Shown here in pieces: positions 18,273 through 27,021 of a stretch of 51,774 bases of DNA (position 1 is the stretch's first letter; each line of letters starts with the position of its first letter). The notes beneath the pieces are model-generated. The model searched no databases. It had not been told where the DNA came from and saw only the letters and a program-made list of their open reading frames with translations. Location: the NCBI GenBank assembly GCA_903928345.1, contig CAIYQO010000044.1, positions 1-51,774 of the forward strand, in the 5' to 3' direction. The position numbers were made by a program, and so were the translations under genes. The stretch comes from an uncultured bacterium (GTDB lineage Bacteria; Armatimonadota; Hebobacteria; CAIYQO01).

Positions 18273-19640
18273 ATGGCAAAGACGATATCGTATGTGTGCA
18301 CGGAGTGCGGGTGCCAACAGTTGCGCTGGCACGGGCGATGTCCGGATTGCGGGGCCTGGGGCGGCCTGGTGGAGGAGATCGGCGCCGCGCCGACGAGTGC
18401 CGCGCCGTCCCCGGTGGTCACGCGGTCAGCCTCCGCGGCACAGCCCATCAGCGACGTGCCGCCGGGCAGCGAGCCGCGCCGGCAGAGCGGCCTGGGCGAA
18501 TTCGACCGCGTGCTGGGCGGCGGCGCCGTGCCGGGGTCGGTGATCCTGCTCGCGGGTGACCCGGGCGTGGGCAAATCCACCCTCATCCTGCAGGTCGGCT
18601 ACGCGCTGGCATGTGCCGGGCACCGCACGCTCTACGTGACCGGCGAGGAATCGCTGCAGCAGGTGCGCATGCGCGGCGAACGGCTGCGCACCATGCACGA
18701 AGAGATGCTGGTGCTGGCGGAGACGGAGCTGGAGACGATCCTGGCGCACATCCGCGCGCTTCAGCCGGCCTTCGTGGTGGTGGACTCCATCCAGACCACC
18801 TTCACCGGCGGCATCGAGAGCGTGCCCGGCTCGGTGAGCCAGGTGCGCAACGCCACGCTGCAGTTCATCCGCGCCGCGAAAGAAGGCGGCGCGGCGGTGC
18901 TCCTCATCGGTCACGTGACCAAGGAAGGGCAGATCGCCGGGCCGCGCGTGCTGGAGCACATGGTGGACGTGGTGCTGGAACTCGCCGGTGACCGCGACTT
19001 CAGCTACCGCATCCTGCGCGCGGTAAAGAACCGCTTCGGCCCCACCCACGAGCTGGGGCTCTTTACCATGGAGGAGCGCGGCATGGTCGAGGTGACCAAC
19101 CCGTCGGCGGCGTTCCTGCAGGAGCGGCAACTCGGCACGTCGGGTTCGGCGGTGGTGGCGGCGATGGAGGGCACGCGCGCGCTGCTCGCCGAGGTGCAGG
19201 CGCTGGTGACGCCGGGAGCGCCCTTCGGCGCGCCGCGGCGCAACACCACCGGCATCGACATCCGCCGCGTCGCCCACGTTCTTGCCGTGTTGGAAAAGCG
19301 CTGCGGCCTCACCGCGCTGGGCACCCACGACATCTTCATCAACGTCCCCGGCGGCCTGCGCCTGGACGAGCCCGCCGCCGACCTGGCGGTGGCGCTGGCG
19401 GTGGCGTCGAGCTTCCGCGACAAGGCGGTAGACCCCGGCGTCGTCTGCTTCGGCGAGGTCGGCCTTACCGGCGAAGTGCGCACCGTCTCCCACGCAGACC
19501 GCCGCGTGCTGGAGGTCGCCCGCCAGGGCTTCCAGACCTGCCTCCTCCCCCCCGGCAAAGTACCCGCGGGGAAGAAAAGCGCACTGCGCTGCGTGCCGAT
19601 AACGAACGTCTCCCAGGCATTTGAGCTGGCGCTGCGGTGA
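18273..19640 (+). CDS. radA: DNA repair protein RadA/Sms
   Basis: A 455-residue RadA. The zinc finger uses C9, C12, C23 and C26 (VCTECGC...HGRCPDCGAWG), the RecA-like core has Walker A GDPGVGKST and the invariant RadA motif KNRFG, and the C-terminal Lon-like domain contains GTHDIFINVPGGLRLDEPAADLAVA. RadA drives branch migration and helicase loading in recombination repair and transformation. No Shine-Dalgarno is visible. TATGAT at 18256-18261 would start transcription about five bases before the ATG, so a near-leaderless mRNA is possible. It is convergent with kdtA. Confidence 0.95.
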   Translation: MAKTISYVCTECGCQQLRWHGRCPDCGAWGGLVEEIGAAPTSAAPSPVVTRSASAAQPISDVPPGSEPRRQSGLGEFDRVLGGGAVPGSVILLAGDPGVGKSTLILQVGYALACAGHRTLYVTGEESLQQVRMRGERLRTMHEEMLVLAETELETILAHIRALQPAFVVVDSIQTTFTGGIESVPGSVSQVRNATLQFIRAAKEGGAAVLLIGHVTKEGQIAGPRVLEHMVDVVLELAGDRDFSYRILRAVKNRFGPTHELGLFTMEERGMVEVTNPSAAFLQERQLGTSGSAVVAAMEGTRALLAEVQALVTPGAPFGAPRRNTTGIDIRRVAHVLAVLEKRCGLTALGTHDIFINVPGGLRLDEPAADLAVALAVASSFRDKAVDPGVVCFGEVGLTGEVRTVSHADRRVLEVARQGFQTCLLPPGKVPAGKKSALRCVPITNVSQAFELALR

Positions 19641-19643
19641 GAG

Positions 19644-19698
19644 CCGTGGCACGGGCGTCCCGCCCGTGAAAAACATGGGCGTCCCGCCCATGCCACAG
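19644..19698. repeat. Double palindrome between convergent radA and kdtA
   Basis: CACGGGCGTCCCGCCCGTG, AAAAA, then CATGGGCGTCCCGCCCATG form two 7-bp-stem hairpins that are near copies of each other, wrapped by outer GTGGCA and TGCCAC. It fills the 61-base junction of two convergent genes and probably terminates both. Confidence 0.8.
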
Positions 19699-19701
19699 CC
19701 G

Positions 19702-20997
19702 TTACTTGGGGTTGGGCACGCCGACGAGGTGCGTGATCTCCGCCACGCTGCGCTGTGCGGCGCCGCGATTGGCGGCGAAGACGGCGGCGGCGCGTTCGGC
19801 GACATCCTGGCGCAGCGCGGCGTTGGTGAGCAGCTCCATCCACTGCGCGGCGAGGGATTCGGCGTCGCTGATGGGGAACCCGATGCCGGCCTCGGTGACG
19901 ATGGCGGCGATTTCGCGGGTTTTATGCATGTGCGGGCCGAAGAGGGCCGGCTTGCCCAGCGCCAGCGGCTCCAGCACGTTATGCCCGCCGATGGGCACCA
20001 GGCTACCGCCCACGAAACCGGCCAGCCCGAGGGCATACGCGCGCGCCAGCTCGCCGATGGTGTCGAGGATAATCACCGCGTCGGGCGGCGTCGGCACGGC
20101 GGCCATGCGCGAGCGGCGGGCAGCGACGAACCCGTGCGCGACTACAAGGTCTTCCACTTCCTGCGCGCGCGGCAGGTGGCGCGGGGCGAGAATCAGCCGT
20201 ACGCGGGGGTAGGCGCTCTTCACCTGGCGGAAAGCGCGCAGCACGATATCTTCTTCGCCGGCGTGGGTGCTGCCCGCCACCAGCACCGGCTCGTCGCGCG
20301 TCAGGCCCAGCTCGCCGCGCAATGTCATCTGCGCCCCCAGCGACACTTCGGGCAGCGCCTGGTCGAACTTCGTGTTGCCGGTCACCGACACGCGCTCCGG
20401 GTCCGCGCCGAGGGCGATGATGCGCTCCGCGTCGGCGTGCGTCTGCATGCAGAAGCGGTCGATGTTGCCGGTCATCCAGCGGTAGAGCCAGCCCAGGCGG
20501 CGGGCGCCGCGCAGCGTGCGGTCGGAGATGATGCCGTTCACCATCACCGTGCGAATGCCCATCAGGTGCGCCACGGCGAGGAAATTCGGCCACAATTCCG
20601 TCTCCACGATGACAATCACCCGCGGGCGCACGCGTGTCAGCGCCAGCCACACGCAGGGGAGAAAGTCGAACGGGAAGTAGAGCATGGTGCCCGCGTCGCC
20701 CACTGTTTTGGCGGCCACCGCCTGCCCCGTGCCGGTGATGGTGCTGTGGTAGAGTGCCCAGTCGGGCAGCGCGGCACGCAAGGCGTCCCACACCGGCTTG
20801 GCTGCCACCGACTCCCCCACCGACACGGCGTGCAGCCACCCCCGCGGCGCCGCGCCGCCGGTCTTCGTCCGCGGTACAAACCCCAGCCGCTCCGCAAACC
20901 CCTCGCGCGATTTGCCCGCCAGCAACCGCACCAGCAGGTAAATCACCAGCAGCGGGCTGAGGAGCAGGAGCAGCAGGTTGTAGAGGATGAGACGCAT
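19702..20997 (-). CDS. waaA: 3-deoxy-D-manno-octulosonic acid (Kdo) transferase
   Basis: A 431-residue WaaA/KdtA. An N-terminal membrane anchor (about 1-24) is followed by GFAERLGFVP, WLHAVSVGESVAAKPV, STITGTGQAVA, ETELWPNFL, TGNTKFDQ, LVAGSTHAGEE, FVGGSLVPIGGHNVLEPLALGKP and GPHMHKTREI, all typical. It adds Kdo to lipid IVA at the cytoplasmic face of the inner membrane, which argues for LPS and a diderm envelope. ATG 20997 was chosen because the membrane anchor starts there; an in-frame extension would read into the inverted repeat. The msbA-like gene lies upstream on the same strand, and the pair serves lipid A core assembly and export. Confidence 0.94.
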   Translation of the reverse strand: MRLILYNLLLLLLSPLLVIYLLVRLLAGKSREGFAERLGFVPRTKTGGAAPRGWLHAVSVGESVAAKPVWDALRAALPDWALYHSTITGTGQAVAAKTVGDAGTMLYFPFDFLPCVWLALTRVRPRVIVIVETELWPNFLAVAHLMGIRTVMVNGIISDRTLRGARRLGWLYRWMTGNIDRFCMQTHADAERIIALGADPERVSVTGNTKFDQALPEVSLGAQMTLRGELGLTRDEPVLVAGSTHAGEEDIVLRAFRQVKSAYPRVRLILAPRHLPRAQEVEDLVVAHGFVAARRSRMAAVPTPPDAVIILDTIGELARAYALGLAGFVGGSLVPIGGHNVLEPLALGKPALFGPHMHKTREIAAIVTEAGIGFPISDAESLAAQWMELLTNAALRQDVAERAAAVFAANRGAAQRSVAEITHLVGVPNPK

Positions 20998-21022
20998 AAG
21001 TTTGTACAGCGTGCAGATCGAA

Positions 21023-21172
21023 ACGTGGCGACTGAAGTCGCAGCTTGTTGGCCTCACCGGCCAAGCGTCCCCCTACGGGGACGCATCAACGTCAATAACG
21101 ATTCCGCTTCTCCGTCCGCGTAGGCGGACGGTTGGCCGCCAGGCCAATAAGCTGCGACTTCAGTCGCCACGT
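21023..21172 (-). repeat. Long inverted repeat with CTAC/GTAG-loop hairpins
   Basis: Outer arms 21023-21054 and 21141-21172 are complementary at 31 of 32 positions (GGCGACTGAAGTCGC at the core). Inside are two perfect 8-bp hairpins, 21065-21084 with loop CTAC and 21112-21131 with loop GTAG. It occupies the space between the msbA-like gene and kdtA. Confidence 0.88.
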
Positions 21173-21180
21173 GCACCAAC

Positions 21181-23007
21181 CTATTCCTCCGCCGCCACCT
21201 CGTCCGTATGATTATACTGCTTATCGTACAGCGTGCGATACAGGCCGCCGAGGGCGTGCAGTTCGTCGTGGGTGCCGGCTTCCACCACGCGCCCGTGCTC
21301 GAGCACCAGGATGCGCGTGGCATGTTGCACCGTGCTGAGGCGGTGGGCGATGACGAAGCTCGTGCGCGCCGTCATCAGCCGCTCCAGCGCGTCCTGCACC
21401 AACCGTTCGCTGCTGGTGTCCAGCGCGCTGGTCGCCTCGTCCAGGATCAGGATGCGCGGGTTTTTCAGCACCGCGCGGGCGATGGCCACGCGCTGACGCT
21501 GCCCGCCGGAGAGCAGCGTGCCGCGCTCGCCCACCACCGTCTGCAGTCCCTCGGGCAGGCGGTCGATGAATTCCAGCGCGTTGGCGGCTTCCGCGGCGGC
21601 GCGCACCTCCGCTTCGCTCGCGTCGAGGTTGCCGTAGCGGATATTCTCGCAGATGGTGCCGTTGAAGAGAGCGGGCTCCTGCGGCACGGTGCCGATCTGT
21701 TCGCGCAGCGAGAGCAGCGTCACGTCGCGGATATCGATGCCGTCGATGAGAATCCGTCCGCCGACCGGATCGTAAAAGCGCGGCAGCAGGTTGATGATGG
21801 TCGTTTTACCGGCGCCGCTGGGGCCGACGAGGGCGACCACTTCGCCCGGCCGGACGGTGAAGTCCAGGTCGAGCAATACCTCCGGGCCGGTGGCGTAGCG
21901 GAAGCTGACGTGCTCGAAGACCACCTGCCCGGTGACGGCCGGTAGCGGCGGCGCGGCGGGCGCCTCAAGGATATCCGACGGCGTGTCGAGCACGTCGAAG
22001 ATGCGCGCGCCGGTGCCGTTGATCTGCTGCCGCATCTGGTTGATGCGCGAAATCGTTTTGAAGCGCGCCCCGGCCTTCTGCGCCATGAAGAGGAAGGCCA
22101 TGAAGGTTTGCGGGGGCATCCCCCCGCGCAGCACGGCGATGCCGCCGATGACCACCCCCGCCACCATGCCCACGGTGGCGATCATCTCCACGCCCGGCGA
22201 GAGGATTTCGGTGAGGAAGATGGAGCGCAGCGCGCCGCGATATACCTGGTCGTTCAGACCCTGCATCCGCGTCGTCTCGAAGGCCTCCCGCGCGAAGGAC
22301 TGCACGGTGCGCACGTGGCCGAGGCGTTCCACCAGCCCGGCGTTCAGGTCGGACATATACTCCTGCAGGTTGTGCGCGAGGCGGCGGATGTGCCGCCCGC
22401 CGATGCCCACGATCACCCCGATGACGGGCGCCAAGCCCAGCGACACCAACGTAAGCGGCCAGCTCATCACGAGCATGGAGATGAGCGCCACCGCCACGGT
22501 GAAGGGCCCCTGGATGATGTCCAGCAGCGGCACGCCCAGAAAGTTAGTGAGGGCGGTGACGTCGGTGGTGATGCGCGACACCGAGGCGCCGGTGGTTTCC
22601 CGCTCGAAAAAGGTGGGCGCGAGCCGGATGATGTGCGCAAAGACGCGCTGCCGCAAATCGCGCCCGATGCGCAGGCTGAAGCGCCCCATCAGATAACCCG
22701 CGCGCCCGTCGCAGGCGCTTTTCAGGATGATGACCAGCCAGGTGATGGCCGCCGTGATGGCGAGAATATGCACCGGGTCGCCGCTGGGCATATGCCGCGC
22801 GAGGAGCTGCATGAGGTCGAGCTGCCCGAATTTCAGCGTGGGCAGCCCACCCTGGTGGGTTCCCACCACCTGCACCAGCAGCACGGAGAAGAGCAGGGAG
22901 AGGATGACGGTGTCGATGAAGCTGGAGAGCAGCGACAACGCGAGCCCGGTATACAGGGAACCACGATACGGAGCGGCAATCTCGGCCAGGCGGCGTACGA
23001 CACTCAT
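21181..23007 (-). CDS. msbA: MsbA-like lipid A/multidrug ABC exporter
   Basis: A 608-residue half-transporter. Six transmembrane helices (about 18-315) are fused to one nucleotide-binding domain with Walker A GPSGAGKTT, Q-loop VPQEPALF, signature LLSGGQRQR, Walker B ILILDEATSALD and H-loop VIAHRLST, all canonical, so a homodimer is likely. Position just upstream of kdtA on the same strand suggests the lipid A flippase role, though general drug export cannot be excluded by sequence. A strong promoter precedes it (23034-23062). Confidence 0.88.
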   Translation of the reverse strand: MSVVRRLAEIAAPYRGSLYTGLALSLLSSFIDTVILSLLFSVLLVQVVGTHQGGLPTLKFGQLDLMQLLARHMPSGDPVHILAITAAITWLVIILKSACDGRAGYLMGRFSLRIGRDLRQRVFAHIIRLAPTFFERETTGASVSRITTDVTALTNFLGVPLLDIIQGPFTVAVALISMLVMSWPLTLVSLGLAPVIGVIVGIGGRHIRRLAHNLQEYMSDLNAGLVERLGHVRTVQSFAREAFETTRMQGLNDQVYRGALRSIFLTEILSPGVEMIATVGMVAGVVIGGIAVLRGGMPPQTFMAFLFMAQKAGARFKTISRINQMRQQINGTGARIFDVLDTPSDILEAPAAPPLPAVTGQVVFEHVSFRYATGPEVLLDLDFTVRPGEVVALVGPSGAGKTTIINLLPRFYDPVGGRILIDGIDIRDVTLLSLREQIGTVPQEPALFNGTICENIRYGNLDASEAEVRAAAEAANALEFIDRLPEGLQTVVGERGTLLSGGQRQRVAIARAVLKNPRILILDEATSALDTSSERLVQDALERLMTARTSFVIAHRLSTVQHATRILVLEHGRVVEAGTHDELHALGGLYRTLYDKQYNHTDEVAAEE

Positions 23008-23033
23008 GAAAAGGCCATCACTTTCGGTCTACT

Positions 23034-23062
23034 ATTGTACCGTTTCCATGAGGGGGTGACAA
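23034..23062 (-). promoter_or_regulatory. Promoter of the msbA-kdtA unit
   Basis: On the minus strand TTGTCA (23057-23062) and TACAAT (23034-23039) are exactly 17 bases apart, each five of six to consensus. The start codon lies 26 bases downstream of the -10 element. Confidence 0.8.
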
Positions 23063-23074
23063 GGTGAGAGAAAA

Positions 23075-23520
23075 CCTGCAGGGACTGTCCCGTGGGGTTT
23101 CGTCTTCAGTTCCACTTTTCAAAAACAGATTCGCCCATGCTAAAAGCAGTGGTCACGCTACCCTGCAGGGGCTGTCCCCAATACGGTATCACTTTTAGCG
23201 TTCCGCGCCTGTCGGCGCGACCCTCATCCCCCGCCCTTCCCCCCGAGGGGAAGGGAGTGAACCGGGTAGAAAATCGTGAGCGGAGGCGGAAACCCACCCC
23301 GTTGCGCCTCTTCCCCTCGGGGGGAAGAGGCGGGGAGATGAGGGCCGCGTGCAGGACAAGTTTCCGTAAGTGAACCGTATTGGGGCTGTCCCGTGGCCTA
23401 TCGTTTGATCCGCTACGGGACAGTCCCCTGCAGGTAAGCGAAGGCGTGTCACTCGGTCAAGCCAGGTCCGCGGTAGTGACTGCCACACTCGCACGCCAGG
23501 CGACGGGACCGTCCCTGCAA
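23075..23520. repeat. Nested REP-like cluster filling the msbA-SUI1 gap
   Basis: This gene-free stretch holds five GGGACTGTCCC-type palindromes (near 23081, 23169, 23382, 23416 and 23504), often with CCTGCAGG beside them. Two are in inverted orientation around the matching phrases CCCCAATACGG (about 23176) and CCGTATTGGGG (about 23375). Inside that pair is a second inverted repeat, 23215-23255 with 23307-23349, of the CCCTCATCCCCCGCC...GAGGGGAAGGG type. The nesting suggests one repeat inserted within another. No coding capacity was seen. Confidence 0.8.
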
Positions 23521-23523
23521 ATA

Positions 23524-23865
23524 TCAATTCCCCATCACCACCTTCGTCGCGCCGTGGGCGAGGAGCCAGATGCGCAGGCGGTCGGTCTGGTCGCCGGCAA
23601 CCACGATGTCGGGGCCTTCCACGGTGGCGCCGGTGCCCAGCGCTTTGCGCAGGTCGCGGGCCAGCGCGTCCAGCGCGGGCGGGGGGAGCGACACCCCGCT
23701 GACCAGAGTCACCGTTTTGCCGCCGCGCCCTTTGCGCTCGCGGCGCACCACGATCTTCCCCGTCAGGCCGGGGGCGGCGGGTGGTGCCGCGGGCGCCGAC
23801 GCGGCGAAGCCGCGCGCCTTGAGCAGCGCGCCGAGGGTGGTATCGGAGGGATCGGGTTGCGTCAT
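23524..23865 (-). CDS. SUI1/YciH-family translation factor
   Basis: A 113-residue protein. The disordered Ala/Pro-rich N-terminus (1-38) precedes a SUI1 domain: RERKGRGGKTVTLVSGV, LDALARDLRKALGTGATVEG and RLRIWLLAHGATKVVMGN. These are the conserved blocks of eIF1 and bacterial YciH. In E. coli YciH affects start-site fidelity and stress translation; the role here is inferred. It stands alone between the REP cluster and nadB, facing away from nadB. Confidence 0.9.
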   Translation of the reverse strand: MTQPDPSDTTLGALLKARGFAASAPAAPPAAPGLTGKIVVRRERKGRGGKTVTLVSGVSLPPPALDALARDLRKALGTGATVEGPDIVVAGDQTDRLRIWLLAHGATKVVMGN

Positions 23866-23932
23866 GCGGCTATTATCGCGTCTTTTCGCCCGCCGCGCAA
23901 CGGGCGCGCGGGCAGACGCGCGCGAGACATCG

Positions 23933-23941
23933 TGCTATACT
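23933..23941 (+). promoter_or_regulatory. Candidate extended -10 promoter of nadB
   Basis: TGCTATACT has the TG of an extended -10 followed by TATACT (23936-23941). No good -35 is seen. The nadB start lies about 95 bases downstream. Confidence 0.4.
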
Positions 23942-24036
23942 TACGTGAGAGTGAAAAGTGCGCACGACCAGGCGCTTACCCGGTCATGGCGCACCTTCCA
24001 TTTTCATTTTGCAATCATCAGGCAAGGTGTCGCAGC

Positions 24037-25596
24037 ATGGAACTTGATCATTTCGACGTATTGGTATTGGGCTCCGGGGGTGCGGGGTGCACGGCGGCGT
24101 TGGCGGCGGCGGACGCCGGAGCGCGGGTGCTGATGGTCACGAAGAGCGCCGACCTGCTCGACTCGAACACCGCGTACGCCCAGGGGGGCATCATCGCCCG
24201 CGGCGTGGCGGACTCGCCGGAGCTGCTGGCGCAGGATATCATCGCCGCGGGGGACGGCCTCTGCTGGCCGGCCGCGGTGGAGCTGCTGGCGCAGGAAGGC
24301 CCGCCGCTGGTCTACGAGCTGCTGGTGAACCGGTTGGGCGTGCCCTTCGCGCGCACCGACGGGCAACTCGACTACACGCGCGAGGCCGCGCACTCCACGC
24401 AGCGCATCCTCTACAAAGGCGACGCCACCGGGAAGGCCATCGCCGTCGGGTTGGCGGCAGGCGTGCGGCAACATCCGAATATCACCGTGTGGACCGAGCA
24501 TACCGCGGTCGACCTCATCACGCTGCCGCACCATTCCACCGACGCGCTGGACATTTACGAGCCGACCGTCTGCCTGGGCGCCTACTTTTTGGACCAGGCC
24601 AGCGGCACGGTGCGCAAGGTGCTGGCCCACGGCACCATCCTGGCCACCGGTGGCTGGGGTCGCGTCTACCTGCATACAACCAACCCCCACGGCGCACGCG
24701 GTGACGGGCTGGCGATGGCCAACCGGGCGCGCGCGGAACTCATCAACGTCGAATTCATCCAGTTCCACCCCACCGCGTTCTACCACCGCGACGCCGACCG
24801 CTTCCTTATCTCAGAGGCCGTGCGCGGCGAAGGCGCCGTGCTGCGCAACCGGCAAGGCGAGCGCTTCATGCCGCGCTATCACCCGCAGGCGGAACTCGCC
24901 CCGCGCGACGTGGTGGCGCGTGCCATCTGGGAAGAGATGATCAAGGACGGTGCCGAGTACGTGCTGCTCGACCTGGCCGACGTGAAGGCGGACATCCCGC
25001 ACCGCTTCCCCACCATCTACCAAACGCTGCTCAAGTTCGGCGTGGACATCACGCACGACCCGGTGCCAGTGGTGCCGGCGGCGCACTACTGCATCGGCGG
25101 GGTGAAGGTGGATCTCACCGGACGCACCACGCTGGCGGGGCTTTACGCGGTGGGCGAGGTCTCCTGCACCGGGCTGCACGGCGCCAACCGGCTGGCGAGC
25201 ACCTCGCTGCTGGAGGCGGTAACCTGGGGCTGGCGCGCGGGGCGCGACGCCGCCGGGGAGGCCCGCGTGGCCAACCACGCGCCCTTCGGCCACGTGGCGG
25301 ACTGGTTCGACGCCGACGTGACGGAGGCCATCGACCCCGCGCTCATCGTGCAGGACTGGATGACGATCCGCACCACCATGTGGAATTACGCGGGCATCGT
25401 ACGCACCACCAAACGGCTGGTGCGCGCGCGCGCCGACCTGAACTACCTCTCGCACCGCATCGAGAACTTCTACCGCGAGACGAAGCTCACCGACCGCATC
25501 GTCGGCCTGCGCAACGCCATCGAAGTCGCCACCCTGATCACCGACGCCGCCCTGCGCAATCCCGAAAGCCTGGGCGCGCATTTCCGGAAAAACTGA
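24037..25596 (+). CDS. nadB: L-aspartate oxidase
   Basis: A 519-residue flavoprotein of the succinate dehydrogenase/fumarate reductase superfamily. The FAD dinucleotide fold is VLVLGSGGAGCTAALAAADAG, followed by NTAYAQGGI, the active-site region FIQFHPTAFYHRD...LISEAVRGEGAVLRN, LAPRDVVARAIWEEM, HYCIGGVKVDLTGRTTLAGLYAVGEVSCTGLHGANRLASTSLLE and a C-terminal helical domain. It makes iminoaspartate for NAD synthesis. nadA and nadC are not adjacent. AAGGTG precedes ATG 24037; a longer reading upstream lacks any signal. Confidence 0.92.
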   Translation: MELDHFDVLVLGSGGAGCTAALAAADAGARVLMVTKSADLLDSNTAYAQGGIIARGVADSPELLAQDIIAAGDGLCWPAAVELLAQEGPPLVYELLVNRLGVPFARTDGQLDYTREAAHSTQRILYKGDATGKAIAVGLAAGVRQHPNITVWTEHTAVDLITLPHHSTDALDIYEPTVCLGAYFLDQASGTVRKVLAHGTILATGGWGRVYLHTTNPHGARGDGLAMANRARAELINVEFIQFHPTAFYHRDADRFLISEAVRGEGAVLRNRQGERFMPRYHPQAELAPRDVVARAIWEEMIKDGAEYVLLDLADVKADIPHRFPTIYQTLLKFGVDITHDPVPVVPAAHYCIGGVKVDLTGRTTLAGLYAVGEVSCTGLHGANRLASTSLLEAVTWGWRAGRDAAGEARVANHAPFGHVADWFDADVTEAIDPALIVQDWMTIRTTMWNYAGIVRTTKRLVRARADLNYLSHRIENFYRETKLTDRIVGLRNAIEVATLITDAALRNPESLGAHFRKN

Positions 25597-25743
25597 GGTA
25601 GACCCCCGGAAGGCAGACGATGGCTGCCCTAATCTGTTCGCGTCAAGAATATTATAAACGTTTCAAATGCTGCAGGGAAAAGGCGGGGGTTGAAGAAATA
25701 TGCTGGGGTAGCGCCACTTCCACCCACGGTCCGGAGCAGCAGC

Positions 25744-27021
25744 ATGTTCGAATGGTTTCAGTATTTTTTCCACCGCGGCAACGCCACCAAGCGCATCCTG
25801 ATCGTCAGCCCCGATCGCGCTTTGATGACGGGAATCCAGAAGGACATCAAGTACCTGTTCAAAGGCTGGGAGCTGCACTTCGCCGCCGACGGACGGCATG
25901 GCGCCCACGAACTGGCGCACGGCAGTTGGGAAGTCATCGTGGTGGACACCGCCATCCGCGACATGTCGGTGCGCGACCTGCTGAAGAATTCCCTCACCAA
26001 GTCCCCCAACGCCATCCGCATCCTGCTCACCAACCCGGGCGATTCCGGCTACGCCACCGTGTCGTTGATGTCGGTGGCACACCGTTTCCTCACCAAGCCG
26101 TGCAACCTGGACGCGCTGAAGGTGACCATCCACCAGGCCATGGAAGTGCGCCTGTTGCTCTGCAGCCCGCAGATGCAGCAGATCGTCTCCAAAATCACCG
26201 TGCTGCCGCAGTTGCCGCAGATCTTCGTGCGCGTGATGGAGGAGCTGGACAACCCGAACGCCTCCGCGCGCACCATCGGGGCGCTCATCGCCCAGGACGT
26301 GAGCATCAGCGCCAAGGTGCTCAATGTGGTGAATTCCGCGTATTTCGGCGTGGCGCAACGCGTGGCCGACCCGTCGCAGGCAGTGAGCCTGCTGGGCATG
26401 GACACCGTGCGCTCTATCGTACTCCTCTTCGACGTCTTCACCAAGTTCCAACACCTGAACGACCGCGTGCCCGACTTCAAACTGGATGCACTGCAGCGGC
26501 ATAGCCTGGCCGTCGCGGCGGGGGCACGCGCCATTGCCCGCAAAGAGAGCATGGACCCCGTCACCCACGAGCACAGCTACCTGGCCGGGCTCTTCCACGA
26601 CATCGGCAAGCTGGTACTGCTGGCAAACTTCACCAAGGAATTCGCCCTGGCGATGCGCATCTGCCGCGAGCAGCAGGTATCCGCCAGCGCGGCGGAGTGG
26701 AAGGTGCTCGGGGTGACGCACGCGGAAGTCGGCGGTTATCTCCTCGGGCTGTGGGGCTTCGCCGACCCGGTGATCGAGGCGTGCGCCTGGCACCACCAGC
26801 CGCGCAAAGGCGGCAACGCCTTCGGCTTCTCGCCGCTCATGGCGGTACACGCCGCCGACGCCTTTCACGCGTCCTCCGAGGGCGGTCGCGAGATGGTCGG
26901 CGGCGACAAGCTCGATTTGACATACATGCGCGAGAATTACAAGGCACCCGCGGTGCCGGCCTGGCAGGAGCTGTGCCAGGCGTGCTACCAGCAACCCACG
27001 GCACCGGGAGGCCGCTCATGA
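25744..27021 (+). CDS. Receiver-like plus HDOD domain signalling protein
   Basis: A 425-residue protein. Residues about 14-130 resemble a response-regulator receiver (ATKRILIVSPDRALMTG, EVIVVDTAIRDMS, HRFLTKPCNLDALK). The acidic pocket is reduced to SPD, but the candidate acceptor Asp and the conserved Lys are kept. Residues about 150-420 form an HDOD domain (VLPQLPQIFVRVMEEL, SAKVLNVVNSAYFG, LFHDIGKLVLLA, VGGYLLGLWGFADPVIEACAWHH). HDOD proteins are regulators without known catalysis in most cases. GGAG precedes ATG 25744. The stop overlaps the mgtC-like start. Confidence 0.88.
   Translation: MFEWFQYFFHRGNATKRILIVSPDRALMTGIQKDIKYLFKGWELHFAADGRHGAHELAHGSWEVIVVDTAIRDMSVRDLLKNSLTKSPNAIRILLTNPGDSGYATVSLMSVAHRFLTKPCNLDALKVTIHQAMEVRLLLCSPQMQQIVSKITVLPQLPQIFVRVMEELDNPNASARTIGALIAQDVSISAKVLNVVNSAYFGVAQRVADPSQAVSLLGMDTVRSIVLLFDVFTKFQHLNDRVPDFKLDALQRHSLAVAAGARAIARKESMDPVTHEHSYLAGLFHDIGKLVLLANFTKEFALAMRICREQQVSASAAEWKVLGVTHAEVGGYLLGLWGFADPVIEACAWHHQPRKGGNAFGFSPLMAVHAADAFHASSEGGREMVGGDKLDLTYMRENYKAPAVPAWQELCQACYQQPTAPGGRS

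Noticed and set aside
23075-23520. CRISPR array
   Set aside because: The repeats are inverted, unevenly spaced and differ in sequence. There are no regular spacers and no cas genes.
24037-25596. Succinate dehydrogenase/fumarate reductase flavoprotein
   Set aside because: The length of 519, the spacing of the active-site blocks and the lack of sdhB/sdhC neighbours fit L-aspartate oxidase better.
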